A DNA stretch of 47,941 nt from an uncultured Eubacteriales bacterium (GCA_949293985.1 CASFFN010000028.1:1-47941); one strand, 5' to 3'; positions 8,365-16,834 are shown, numbered from the stretch's first letter. Numbers and translations: made by a program. Notes: generated from the letters alone by a model not told the origin.

Positions 8365-8560
8365 ACGCAAACCCAAAAGTCTCGATTCGTCCGATAAAGA
8401 AACCCTTTCTCAAGATTCTTATATCACGGAAAAGCGGGGAAGTCAATGGAAAAACCATGGATTTCGGAACTTTTGGCGTTCTGACGAAGAGGCGCCTCGG
8501 AAAGCCCGGAAAGGCAATCGGAAAGACGGTATACACCGACTCTACGGGACACCCTATGCC
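8365..8560 (-). promoter_or_regulatory. Duplicated promoter/leader region of the protease cassette
   Basis: Minus-strand promoter: TTGACT (8446-8441), a 17-bp spacer and TATAAG (8423-8418). The sequence from about 8367 to 8530 is nearly identical to 37069-37231, including the promoter, a leader block (CGAGACTTTTGGGTTTGCGT) and upstream DNA containing CCATGGATTTCGGAAC. The leader to the protease start is about 140 nt. Confidence 0.75.
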
Positions 8561-8601
8561 AAATTCCGGCGCTGTCTGCCGGTGGCGCAACCCATAGCAA
8601 T

Positions 8602-8632
8602 ACCCCCGATACCGTGCAAACGGTATCGGGGG
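8602..8632 (-). terminator. Probable terminator of asd
   Basis: A near-perfect hairpin CCCCCGATACCGT-TTGC-ACGGTATCGGGGG starts about 10 bp after the asd stop codon. The following tract (TATTGCTATG) is poor in U, so efficiency is uncertain. Confidence 0.6.
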
Positions 8633-8641
8633 GCGTTACGG

Positions 8642-9646
8642 TTATTCCTTGATGAGCAGCTCCGCGATTTGGATGGCGTTGGTGGCGGCGCCTTTTCTTA
8701 CCTGGTCGCCGCAGCACCACAAGGTGATGCCGTTGGGGTCGGTGAGGTCGGGGCGAATCCGGCCTACGAACACCGTGTCCTGATGGGAGGTGTCCAGGGG
8801 CATGGGGTAGACCTTGTTGGCCAGGTCGTCCATCAGCTTACAGCCGGGGGCGGCGGCGATGGCCTCCCGAGCCTGCTCCACAGTCACGGGATTGTCAAAG
8901 TGGCAGGTGACGGAGATGGAGTGGCTGCGAACCACCGGCACCCGGACACAGGTGCAGGTCACCAGCAGCTCCGGCAGGTGCATAATCTTCCGGCCCTCGT
9001 TCTGCATCTTCATTTCCTCGCTGGTGTAGCCCAGGGTCTGCTCCCCGCCGATCTGGGGAATCAGGTTGTAGGCAATCTGGTAGGGGAACACCTTGGGTTC
9101 CACCTTCTCCCCCTTGGAAAGAGCCTCCACTTCCTGCTGCAGCTCAATGGGGCCGCCGGCACCGGCACCGGACACCGCCTGATAGGTGGAGGCGTTCATG
9201 GTGCGGATAGGGCCGAACTGATTCAGGGCGTTCACAGCCGTGAGAGTAATGATGGTGGAGCAGTTGGGGTTGGAGATGATGCCCTTGTGCTTCTTCACAT
9301 CCTCCGGGTTCACCTCCGGCACCACCAGGGGCACATCGGGGTCCATACGGAAGGCGGAGGAGTTATCCACAAACACGGCGCCTGCCTTCACGATTGCCGG
9401 AGCCAGAGCCTGGGCCACGTCGTTTTCCGCAGCGCCCAGGACGATGTCCACGCCCTCAAAAGCATTTTCGTTGGCTTCCCGGATGGTGATTTCCTCACCC
9501 CGGAATTTTACGGTCTTGCCGGCGCTTCTGGCGCTGGCCAGGGGGATGAGCTTTCCCACCGGGAAGTTCCGCTCCTGCAAAACATTCAGCATTTCCTGTC
9601 CCACGGCGCCGGTGACGCCCAGGACGGCAACGGTATATTCTTTCAT
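8642..9646 (-). CDS. asd: Aspartate-semialdehyde dehydrogenase
   Basis: 334 aa, normal family length. It reduces aspartyl phosphate to aspartate semialdehyde with NADPH, the second step of lysine/threonine/methionine/diaminopimelate synthesis. The N-terminal NADP-binding stretch is VAVLGVTGAVGQEML; the catalytic Cys is C129 in ISNPNCSTI; a His-containing VRSHSISV block follows. It sits 13 bp behind lysC with its Shine-Dalgarno (AAGGAGG) overlapping the lysC end, last in a hom-lysC-asd order. Confidence 0.96.
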   Translation of the reverse strand: MKEYTVAVLGVTGAVGQEMLNVLQERNFPVGKLIPLASARSAGKTVKFRGEEITIREANENAFEGVDIVLGAAENDVAQALAPAIVKAGAVFVDNSSAFRMDPDVPLVVPEVNPEDVKKHKGIISNPNCSTIITLTAVNALNQFGPIRTMNASTYQAVSGAGAGGPIELQQEVEALSKGEKVEPKVFPYQIAYNLIPQIGGEQTLGYTSEEMKMQNEGRKIMHLPELLVTCTCVRVPVVRSHSISVTCHFDNPVTVEQAREAIAAAPGCKLMDDLANKVYPMPLDTSHQDTVFVGRIRPDLTDPNGITLWCCGDQVRKGAATNAIQIAELLIKE

Positions 9647-9659
9647 AGTAAAATCCTCC

Positions 9660-10976
9660 TTACTTCACGAAGCTGTTGTAAAGCACCCGGATGGCTTCCG
9701 CAAAGTCCCGGTTATCCACGCCGAAGATGATGTTCAGCTCGTCGGGGCCCTGGTTGATGGTGCGGATGTTGATGCCCGCCTTACCCAAGGCGGCAAAGAG
9801 CTTGCCGGATACGCCGGGGCGGGAGGCCATTTGCCGTCCCACAGCGGCTACCACCGCAATCTGGTCGTGGACTTGCAGGCTGTCCGGCTGGAGTTCCTGC
9901 TGAATCTCTCCCAAAATGGCGTAGAGGCTGGAGGCCACCGCCTCGGTGGACACCACCACGGACACATTGTCGATGCCGTTGGGGGCGTAGTCCACGGAGA
10001 TATTATGCCGCTCCAGCACGGAGAGCATCCGCCGCAGCACCCCCACCTCGTTGCTCATGCCCCGCTTGGACATGGAGATGATGGTAAAGTCCTTCTTGCC
10101 GGTGATTCCGGTGATGAACCGGTCCGGGTCTGCGGGGGTGTCGAAGGATTCCTTGATCATGGTGCCGGGGTGCTGGGGGTCGTTGGTGTTGCGGATGTTC
10201 AGAGGGATGTTCTTCTCCCGCACCGGGAAGATGGTGCCCTCGTGGAGCACCTGGGCGCCGGAGTAGCTCAGCTCCCGCAGCTCGTCGTAGGTGACCTCGG
10301 GGATGGGCAGAGGATTGTCAACAATCCGGGGGTCTGCCATAAGGATACCGGACACATCCGTCCAGTTTTCATACACATCCGCATCCAGCGCCGCCGCTGC
10401 CAGAGCGCCGGTGATGTCGCTGCCCCCCCGGGAGAAGGTGCGGATATGGCCGTCGGACATAAGGCCGTAGAAGCCGGGGGTCACCACGCCCTTGCCGGTA
10501 GCCAAAGACCGGAGGGCATTGTAGGATGTCTCCTGATCCACGGTGCCGTCCATATGGAACTTCACCCAGTCCACAGCGTCGATAAACTGGAAGTCCAGAT
10601 AGGCGGCCATGAGCTTGGCGGAGAAATACTCGCCCCGGCTCACCAGGGCGTCCTGGGAGATGGACTTCTCATCCAGCCGCTGCTTCAGGGCGGCAAAATC
10701 CCGCTCCAAATCCAGCTTTACTCCCAGCTCATCCCGGATTTCCAGGTACCGGGAGCGAATCATATCGAAGATGGAATCGCAGTTCACCCCGTACTGCACA
10801 TGGGCGTAGCACAGGTATAATAAATCCGTGATTTTGTGGTCGTTTTTATTCCGTTTACCGGCAGCAGAGACCACCACCACCCGCCGCTCCGGGTCGGACA
10901 GGATAATGTCCCGTACCTTCCGGTACTGCCCGGCGTCGGCCATGGAGGAGCCGCCGAATTTCGTTACTTTCAGCAT
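9660..10976 (-). CDS. lysC: Aspartate kinase
   Basis: 438 aa. It phosphorylates aspartate with ATP, the committed step of the aspartate family. The N-terminal KFGGSSMAD motif binds substrate, SRGGSDITGALAAAALDADV is the kinase core, and two ACT domains (about 310-438; ISMSKRGMSNEVGVLRRML, then VAAVGRQMASRPGVSGKLF) probably bind a feedback amino acid. The single-chain monofunctional form fits Firmicutes. An R1 repeat (11011-11170) separates it from hom; no clear separate promoter was found, so read-through from hom is likely. Confidence 0.95.
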   Translation of the reverse strand: MLKVTKFGGSSMADAGQYRKVRDIILSDPERRVVVVSAAGKRNKNDHKITDLLYLCYAHVQYGVNCDSIFDMIRSRYLEIRDELGVKLDLERDFAALKQRLDEKSISQDALVSRGEYFSAKLMAAYLDFQFIDAVDWVKFHMDGTVDQETSYNALRSLATGKGVVTPGFYGLMSDGHIRTFSRGGSDITGALAAAALDADVYENWTDVSGILMADPRIVDNPLPIPEVTYDELRELSYSGAQVLHEGTIFPVREKNIPLNIRNTNDPQHPGTMIKESFDTPADPDRFITGITGKKDFTIISMSKRGMSNEVGVLRRMLSVLERHNISVDYAPNGIDNVSVVVSTEAVASSLYAILGEIQQELQPDSLQVHDQIAVVAAVGRQMASRPGVSGKLFAALGKAGINIRTINQGPDELNIIFGVDNRDFAEAIRVLYNSFVK

Positions 10977-11006
10977 TTTCTTCCTTCCTTCCGAGAGGGG
11001 TTATTC

Positions 11007-11174
11007 CTGGGGAAACTCTGATGAAATCGGCAAGAGCTGACAGGAAGCGTTTTTCCTCAGACAAAAGAATGGAAAACAGGGGAATACTTCTTGTATTTCC
11101 TGTTTTTCATTCTGCATGGATGGGGAAAAAGATAAGCTTTCCAGCCGCAGACGATTTATTCAGAGGTTCCCTGT
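11007..11174. repeat. R1 MITE-like repeat, copy c
   Basis: A 160-bp element (11011-11170) with termini GGAAACTCTGATGAAATC and GATTTATTCAGAGGTTCC and an inner stem AACAGGGGAATAC...GTATTTCCTGTT. Flanks are CTGG (left) and CTGT (right), a possible 4-bp target duplication with one change. It lies in the hom-lysC operon; its right end encodes the last four residues and the stop codon of hom. Confidence 0.75.
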
Positions 11175-12289
11175 GGCAGAGCCGCCAGGAAGGCCCGGGG
11201 ATGGGTCTTGTGCCAGTCGTGCATCCGGGAAACCGCCACGGGAGCGGTAACCACGCCTTCACCCCAATGCTCCTGGGTGACGGATTCCAAAAATTCGTCC
11301 GTTTCGCCCCGGACATAGAACCGAAGCGGCTCCTGATTGACGGCCTGCACCGCCGGCCCATAGGGCACATAGAAGGGCTTGCCGGAGCGTACATCCATAC
11401 AGTCCTGCAATACATTGTATGCGGTGGGGTAGCGCCCGGCGCCCTGGCCGTAGAAGCTCATCCGCTCCGAGGCGGAGCCGATGAAGGTGATGAGATTATA
11501 GTTGGAGGGCACCGCCGCCTCCAAAGACCCCTGGGGATACAAGGCGGGCTGGACATAGGCGCTGATGCCGCTCTCCGTCCGCCGGGCGCAGGACACCAGC
11601 TTGCACACAAGACCGTGGGCCCGGAAAGCCGCCACATCCTGAGGGCCGATCTGGGATATGCCGGAAACCGGCACTGTGTCCTTGTCCAGGGTGATGCCAA
11701 AGGCCACATTGGAAGACAGCAGAAGCTTGTGCCAGGTATCGATGCCCTCCACATCCGTGGCGGGCTTGGCCTCCGCATAGCCCAGCCCCTGGGCCTGCTT
11801 CAAAGCCTCGTCATAGGAAAGCCCGCCGCGGTGCATGGCGTCGAGAATATAGTTGCAGGTGCCGTTCATAATGCCGCCGACCTGGACAATGGTCTGGCTC
11901 CGCCGGGAGCGCTCCAGCTCCGACAGCCAGCCGATGCCGCCGCCCACCGCCGCGGTGCAGCGGAAGCTCAGCTTTTTCTCCTGGGCCAGGGGCACCAGCA
12001 CATCATAGAAAGTGGCCACCAGCGCCTTGTTGGAGGTGACGATGTTTTTGCCTGCCTCCATGGCGGCTTTTACAAACTCGAAAGCCGGGTGCAGGCCGCC
12101 CATGGCCTCCACCACCGTGTCGATGGAAGGGTCTGTAAGGACATCCTGAAAATCCCGGGTTACCTGGGCGTCCGGCAGGGTGATGTCCTCCAGACATACC
12201 ACCTTTGCCACCTGCATATCCTGGCGCATTCGAGCCAGCTCATACACGCCTTTGCCTACTACGCCAAAACCAAGCAGTCCGATTTTCAT
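11156..12289 (-). CDS. hom: Homoserine dehydrogenase, C-terminally short
   Basis: 377 aa against about 430 for forms with a C-terminal ACT domain. It reduces aspartate semialdehyde to homoserine. NAD(P)-binding motif GFGVVGKGV (7-15) begins the protein; the catalytic core includes GGIGWLSELER and GTCNYILDAM, and the Lys region EAKPATDVEGIDTWHK. After about residue 315 only a short, diverged stretch (RFYVRGETDEF) remains where an ACT domain would start. The last four residues (GTSE) and the stop are encoded by the R1 repeat. Start 12289 with GGGAGG upstream. Loss of threonine feedback is an inference. Confidence 0.92.
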   Translation of the reverse strand: MKIGLLGFGVVGKGVYELARMRQDMQVAKVVCLEDITLPDAQVTRDFQDVLTDPSIDTVVEAMGGLHPAFEFVKAAMEAGKNIVTSNKALVATFYDVLVPLAQEKKLSFRCTAAVGGGIGWLSELERSRRSQTIVQVGGIMNGTCNYILDAMHRGGLSYDEALKQAQGLGYAEAKPATDVEGIDTWHKLLLSSNVAFGITLDKDTVPVSGISQIGPQDVAAFRAHGLVCKLVSCARRTESGISAYVQPALYPQGSLEAAVPSNYNLITFIGSASERMSFYGQGAGRYPTAYNVLQDCMDVRSGKPFYVPYGPAVQAVNQEPLRFYVRGETDEFLESVTQEHWGEGVVTAPVAVSRMHDWHKTHPRAFLAALPQGTSE

Positions 12290-12351
12290 ATTCCGTAATC
12301 CTCCCTTGTTGGTGCCCCTTGGAAAAACAAAAGTTCTTCTGCAGAAAACAC

Positions 12352-12399
12352 TTGCCTTTTTACCGGAAACAGTATATCATATACCTACGCAAATTGCAA
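12352..12399. promoter_or_regulatory. Overlapping divergent promoters of hom and thrC
   Basis: Plus strand: TTGCCT (12352-12357), 17-bp spacer, TATCAT (12375-12380), toward thrC. Minus strand: TTGCAA (12399-12394), 17-bp spacer, TATACT (12376-12371), toward hom. The two -10 elements share two base pairs, so polymerase occupancy should be mutually exclusive. Confidence 0.7.
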
Positions 12400-12488
12400 T
12401 AGTGGCAAAAAAACAAGTATATTCCGGGGAAAGCCCGGTTTTTGTGCATACGGCCGGAAAAATACCCTGCTTTTCAAGGAGGATTGTT

Positions 12489-13931
12489 ATGTTCTGTCAT
12501 TCCACGAGAGATAAAAACCGCCGTGCCGGCTGCGCCCAGGCGGTGCTGGAGGGACTGGCGCCGGACGGCGGGCTTTACGTGCCGGAGAAAATTCCCCAGG
12601 TGGACGCCAAGGCATGGGTGAATCTCCCCTTTCTGCCCCTGGCGGCTCAGGTGATTTCTTCTGTCCTGCCGGAAATCTCCCCTATGGAAGAGCTGGTGGA
12701 CAAGGCCTATACCGGGAAATTTTCCGGTCCGGAGGTGACCCCCACCGTGCAGGCCGGGCCTTTTACGGTGCTGGAGCTGTTCCACGGCCCCACCGGCGCT
12801 TTTAAGGATGTGGCCCTTTGTATGCTGCCCCAGCTGCTCACCGCCGCCAAAAGCCAGAATGGAATGGAAGAGGACATTCTCATTCTCACCGCCACCTCGG
12901 GGGATACGGGCAAGGCGGCGCTGGAGGGCTTCCGGGATGTGCCTGGGGTGAAAATCTGCGTGTTTTACCCCCAGGGGGGCGTTTCCCCGGTGCAGGAGGC
13001 CCAGATGGTGACCCAGGAGGGGCGCAATGTATTTGTTTTCGGCGTAAAGGGAAATTTTGACGACGCCCAGTCCGGGGTAAAGCATATTTTTGCCGCCGCC
13101 GGAAAGATGCCCGGGGTGCGCCTTTCCACCGCCAACTCCATGAACTTGGGGCGGCTTGCCCCCCAGATTACCTACTATTTCAAGGCGTACGGCGACCTTT
13201 TGAAGCGGGGCGAAATCGCCTGGGGACAGAAGGTGAACTTCTCCGTGCCTACGGGAAACTTTGGAGACATTCTGGCCGGATACATGGCAAAGGAGATGGG
13301 ACTGCCGGTGGGCAGGCTCATCTGCGCTTCCAACGAGAACAATGTGCTGACGGATTTTCTCACCACCGGCGTCTATGACCGCCGCCGCCCCCTGCGCAAG
13401 ACCATCTCCCCCTCCATGGACATTCTTGTCTCATCCAACTTAGAAAGGCTTTTGTATTTTGTCAGCGGCGACACGGCGCTGGTGAAAGGCCTGATGAGTA
13501 AGCTCACCCGGGATGGGCATTATACCCTGCCGGAAGCCCTTTTGCGCGCCATTCAGACCCAATTTTGGGGCGGCTGGTGCGGCGACGGCCGGGGGAAGGC
13601 GGCCATCCGCCGGGTGTATCAGGACTATGGGTATCTTTGCGACCCCCACACTGCCGCCGGCTGGGCGGTGGCGGAGGAATACCGGGCGGCAACCGGGGAC
13701 GAGGCCCCGATGGTGGTGCTGTCCACCGCTTCGGCCTATAAGTTCCCGGAGGCGGTGCTCTCCGCCCTGGGGGAGGACTGCCCGGAAAACGGCTTTGCCG
13801 CCATGGCGCGCCTGCATGAAAGGACCGGCGTTCCTGTTCCCCAAAGCCTTCTGGGACTGGAGCGGAAGCCAAGGCTGCACACCCGGGTGATTCCCAAAGA
13901 AGAAATGCTGTCCTGTGTTTTGGGACTGTAA
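12489..13931 (+). CDS. thrC: Threonine synthase
   Basis: 480 aa. It is PLP-dependent and converts O-phosphohomoserine to threonine. The N-terminus (MFCHSTRDKNRRAGCAQAVL, then APDGGLYVPE) is typical. The PLP lysine lies in FHGPTGAFKDVALCMLPQLL; the phosphate-binding loop TATSGDTGKAALEGF follows. Start 12489 is set by AAGGAGG 7-8 nt upstream and by homology; the reading frame is open further upstream without a ribosome site. It is followed 11 bp later by thrB. Confidence 0.95.
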   Translation: MFCHSTRDKNRRAGCAQAVLEGLAPDGGLYVPEKIPQVDAKAWVNLPFLPLAAQVISSVLPEISPMEELVDKAYTGKFSGPEVTPTVQAGPFTVLELFHGPTGAFKDVALCMLPQLLTAAKSQNGMEEDILILTATSGDTGKAALEGFRDVPGVKICVFYPQGGVSPVQEAQMVTQEGRNVFVFGVKGNFDDAQSGVKHIFAAAGKMPGVRLSTANSMNLGRLAPQITYYFKAYGDLLKRGEIAWGQKVNFSVPTGNFGDILAGYMAKEMGLPVGRLICASNENNVLTDFLTTGVYDRRRPLRKTISPSMDILVSSNLERLLYFVSGDTALVKGLMSKLTRDGHYTLPEALLRAIQTQFWGGWCGDGRGKAAIRRVYQDYGYLCDPHTAAGWAVAEEYRAATGDEAPMVVLSTASAYKFPEAVLSALGEDCPENGFAAMARLHERTGVPVPQSLLGLERKPRLHTRVIPKEEMLSCVLGL

Positions 13932-13942
13932 GGAGAGATACT

Positions 13943-14824
13943 GTGAGCAAAGTGACCATTCGGGTGCCGGCTACCACGGCCAACTTAGGGCCGGGGTTTG
14001 ACGCTTTCGGCTGCGCCCTGAGCCTTTACACCTATGTGACCTTCGAGGAGACGGAATCGGGGCTGGAGATTACCGGCTGCGACGAGAGCTTTACCGGCCC
14101 GGACAATCTGGCCTACACCGCCTACTGCGCCGTGATTTCTTCCCTGCGGGAGGAAATCCGGGGGGTGAAAATCCACATCGATTCCCAGATTCCCGTGGGC
14201 CGGGGGCTGGGCTCCTCCGCCGCCCTGCTGGTGGCGGGGGCGCTGGGTGCCAATATTTTAAGAGGAAACAAGCTGTCCGTTCAGGGACTTCTCAACATCA
14301 CCAACGCCATGGAGGGGCACCCGGACAATCTGGCTCCCGCCTTTTACGGCGGCCTTACCGCCTCCATGGTGGACAAGGGCCTGCCGGTGACGGTGAATTT
14401 CCCTCTGCACCCGAAGTGGCAGTTTCTGGCCCTGGTGCCGGACTACCCCCTCTCCACGGCGGTGGCCCGGGAGGTGCTGCCGGGCCAGCTCCCCAGAGCC
14501 GACGCCGTCCACAACATCGCCCACGGCGCGTTGGTACTCAAAGCCCTGGAGCTGGGGGACGAGCCGCTTTTGCGCACCGCCATGCAGGACCGGCTCCACG
14601 AGCCGTACCGGAAGGGCATGATTGCGGATTACGAGAAAATCGCCGCCCTGGTGCGAAACCACGGCGCCGCCTTCTGCCTCAGCGGGGCGGGCCCCACCAT
14701 GCTGTGCATCACCCGGGACGACGCCTTGCGGGAGAAACTGGCAAAGAAGCTCCCCGCCCTTTCCCGGTCCCATTGGACAATCCTTCCTCTCCATGTGGAA
14801 TTCCAGGGGGCCTGCCCGGTTTGA
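13943..14824 (+). CDS. thrB: Homoserine kinase
   Basis: 293 aa GHMP kinase that phosphorylates homoserine. The N-terminus is VPATTANLGPGFDAFGCALS; the ATP-binding loop is PVGRGLGSSAALLVAGALGA; the C-terminal motif is LSGAGPTMLCI. It uses a GTG start (13943) preceded by AAGGAGAG. It follows thrC by 11 bp and ends at a strong terminator, giving a two-gene operon that completes threonine synthesis with the divergent hom-lysC-asd genes. Confidence 0.95.
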   Translation: MSKVTIRVPATTANLGPGFDAFGCALSLYTYVTFEETESGLEITGCDESFTGPDNLAYTAYCAVISSLREEIRGVKIHIDSQIPVGRGLGSSAALLVAGALGANILRGNKLSVQGLLNITNAMEGHPDNLAPAFYGGLTASMVDKGLPVTVNFPLHPKWQFLALVPDYPLSTAVAREVLPGQLPRADAVHNIAHGALVLKALELGDEPLLRTAMQDRLHEPYRKGMIADYEKIAALVRNHGAAFCLSGAGPTMLCITRDDALREKLAKKLPALSRSHWTILPLHVEFQGACPV

Positions 14825-14848
14825 CCTGCGCTGTGCGCCCTGTGCCGC

Positions 14849-14880
14849 AAAAGGCTCCCTTGCCGAAAGGGAGCCTTTTT
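14849..14880 (+). terminator. Terminator of thrC-thrB
   Basis: AAAAGGCTCCC, loop, GGGAGCCTTTTT hairpin with U-tract, about 25 bp after the thrB stop. Confidence 0.92.
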
Positions 14881-14926
14881 CCGCGGGAGCGATACCGGGC
14901 GCAGTCGGAAAAATTTTTCAAAAGCT

Positions 14927-14955
14927 TGCAACACTTTTTTCCTTTCATTCGTTAT
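14927..14955 (+). promoter_or_regulatory. Putative ECF-type autoregulated promoter
   Basis: -35-like TGCAAC (14927-14932), a 17-bp spacer that is a T/C-rich tract, and a -10-like CGTTAT (14950-14955), 25 bp upstream of the sigma factor start. The TGCAAC...CGTT pattern resembles ECF sigma promoters rather than the sigma-70 promoters elsewhere in this window. Confidence 0.5.
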
Positions 14956-14979
14956 CCAGACAGAAAGGGGTGAGGGGCC

Positions 14980-15438
14980 TTGTGGGAGGAACTGTATGAG
15001 CGGCACTACCGGGAGCTGTCCGCCTATGCCCAGCGTATGAGCGGCAGCCCGGAGCTGGGGGAGGATCTGGTGCAGGATACCTTCCTCCGGGCCCTCCAGA
15101 ATCCCGGGATTCTGGAAGATCTGACCCCTGCCAAGCAGCGGGCATGGCTCTACCGCACCCTGAAAAATCTTTACTTTGACCGGTGGCGGCGGGGAGTTCT
15201 GGAGGCGGCTTACCTGGAAACCATTCAGGAGGAGCCCCGGTGGGACAAGGGGATTCAGCAGATCGAAAACGCCCTGCTGTTACAGGCGCTGGAGCCTCTG
15301 GACCGGGCCATCTTCCAGCTGCGGTTTGAAGATGGCTGCACCGCCCGGGAGATTGGGGAAATGCTGAACCTGCCGCCGGGCACCGTCCGCAGCCGATTGT
15401 CCCGGTGCCGGAAGTACTTAAAGGAAAATCTGGAATAA
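14980..15438 (+). CDS. ECF-family RNA polymerase sigma factor
   Basis: 152 aa. Region 2 (about 5-70) includes YAQRMSGSPELGEDLVQDTF, and region 4 (about 100-150) ends in the helix-turn-helix TAREIGEMLNLPPGTVRSRL. There are no extra domains. The start is TTG at 14980 with GAAAGGGG upstream; no better ATG aligns. It heads a run of genes that includes LiaF-like and DUF4097 proteins, which suggests envelope stress. No zinc-finger anti-sigma gene is adjacent, so the partner that restrains it is not evident. Confidence 0.9.
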   Translation: MWEELYERHYRELSAYAQRMSGSPELGEDLVQDTFLRALQNPGILEDLTPAKQRAWLYRTLKNLYFDRWRRGVLEAAYLETIQEEPRWDKGIQQIENALLLQALEPLDRAIFQLRFEDGCTAREIGEMLNLPPGTVRSRLSRCRKYLKENLE

Positions 15439-15455
15439 ATATGGAGGAAAAGACT

Positions 15456-16679
15456 ATGGCTAAGAAACTCATTATCAACTGCTCCACCTGCGACGCCCGG
15501 AACGCCCGGGAGGAGACCTACGCCCACTACGAGAGCATCGTCATCAACTGCGCCACGGTGCTGACCAACGACACCGGCAAGGCGGTTCTGAACAAGCTGC
15601 CCTTCTCCCTCAACTGTGCCAATGTTCAGGAAGTGCCGGAAGGTACCCAGCTGCGCACCGCCAACGGAAGCACAGAAATCAAAAGCGGGGATACCGTCTC
15701 CCAGGAGCCTTACTTCCTGGTGGTAAACGGCTCTGTCACCATCGGCTCCCATACGGAAAAGCAGCTGGAAGCCTGCGTGGGTATGTGTGTCAACGGTTCC
15801 CTCACCTGCCCGGAGAGCATCTATCCCCAGCTGAAGAATGTGAAGGTCAACGGCTCCACCACCTGCTATCCCGTCGGGGCAATTCTTCTCAAGCGCAACG
15901 CCGTCATTGACAAGCTCTTTACCCTTCGGGCGAAAAACGCCCTGTACTGGGCTTCCCGGCGGATAATTTTCACCGATCTGACCCTGGACGCCCAGGCGCT
16001 GGCTGCCAGAGGCGCAACCTTCTCCGCCCAGGAGGTGATTGTGGCTCAGTCCCTGCTTGAGTCCCTCATCGACCGGATTGACGAAAAGGCGGAGATTGTG
16101 GTGGTACCCGACGGCACCGCCGTGGTGCTGGACGATCTGACCCTGGACGGTGCAGCCCTGGGGCGGTACGGCAAGCAGCTGTATGTCGTTGGGGATGTGA
16201 CGGTTCCGGAGGACGGGGGTGTGCTGGATGAGATTTCCTACCTGAATGTCCGGGGGGATGCCCGGGTGCCGGAGGCCTACCGGGAACTGCTGCTTTCCCT
16301 GCTGACGGACATTGCCGGAGAGGTGCGGCTGGCAAAGCCCAACGGCTCCCGGATTTCCGACAAGCCCCTGGTAAAGATTACCCGCTGGATGCTGGAGCAG
16401 CAGCCCAAGGGGCTGGAAGTCTGCGACTGTGCCGTGGTGAAGATTGCAGAGGACATTCCCAAGGAGCTGATTGCCAAGAGCCTGCGCATCCGGGACTGCG
16501 CCGATGTGACCTGCACCCCGGAGCAGGAGGATGCGGTGACCATGATTTGCGAGGATGTGGGCAATATCGGCAGCAAGCCCACTCCGGAAGGGGTCGGCGG
16601 TCTGCTGGGAGGCGTCCTCAAGGGGATTCAGGGCGTCCTGGATACCAAGGTGGTCAATGCGTCGGACTACGTGCTGTAA
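15456..16679 (+). CDS. Unrecognised solenoid-like protein in ECF sigma operon
   Basis: 407 aa; I do not recognise a named family. It contains repeated short beta-type units with Asn-Gly-Ser turns (ANGSTEI, VNGSVTI, VNGSLTCPE, VNGSTTCY), and later LTLDGAAL, LYVVGDVTVP and LNVRGDARVP, which suggests a beta-solenoid. Cys residues occur early (NCSTCDARN) and in the solenoid. No signal peptide or membrane span is seen, so it is probably cytoplasmic. Start 15456 is chosen over an upstream ATG at 15441 because GGAGG precedes it at correct spacing. It follows the sigma gene by 17 bp. Role inferred only as part of that regulon. Confidence 0.78.
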   Translation: MAKKLIINCSTCDARNAREETYAHYESIVINCATVLTNDTGKAVLNKLPFSLNCANVQEVPEGTQLRTANGSTEIKSGDTVSQEPYFLVVNGSVTIGSHTEKQLEACVGMCVNGSLTCPESIYPQLKNVKVNGSTTCYPVGAILLKRNAVIDKLFTLRAKNALYWASRRIIFTDLTLDAQALAARGATFSAQEVIVAQSLLESLIDRIDEKAEIVVVPDGTAVVLDDLTLDGAALGRYGKQLYVVGDVTVPEDGGVLDEISYLNVRGDARVPEAYRELLLSLLTDIAGEVRLAKPNGSRISDKPLVKITRWMLEQQPKGLEVCDCAVVKIAEDIPKELIAKSLRIRDCADVTCTPEQEDAVTMICEDVGNIGSKPTPEGVGGLLGGVLKGIQGVLDTKVVNASDYVL

Positions 16680-16693
16680 GAAAGGAGCAGCCT

Positions 16694-16834
16694 ATGAAGG
16701 AGAACAAGCACCCCCGGCAATGGTACGAAAGTGAAGGCTGCTGGAACTGCGAGCCGGAGGATCTGGCGAACATGAACCTGCGGTGCAGACCGGTTGTCAA
16801 GCGGAAGCCCCGAAAAATTCTCTGCTGTAAGTAA
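16694..16834 (+). CDS. Tiny Cys-rich basic protein
   Basis: 46 aa with AAAGGAG upstream of the ATG, 14 bp after the solenoid-like gene. It has Cys at GCWNCEPED, in LRC, and a C-terminal CCK, plus a basic stretch (VKRKPRKIL). The spacing could hold a small metal site, but nothing is recognised. The ribosome site and operon position support that it is real; conservation would need checking. Confidence 0.55.
   Translation: MKENKHPRQWYESEGCWNCEPEDLANMNLRCRPVVKRKPRKILCCK

Noticed and set aside
9240..10820. Plus-strand frame of 526 codons
   Set aside because: Antisense to asd and lysC, which are complete and have catalytic motifs.
12180..12488. N-terminal extension of threonine synthase
   Set aside because: The frame is open upstream but crosses the divergent promoter region, lacks a ribosome site, and family proteins start at MFCHSTR.
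12290..12488. Threonine T-box or lysine/SAM riboswitch near hom/thrC
   Set aside because: No specifier loop, T-box sequence or known aptamer core is visible; only divergent promoters.
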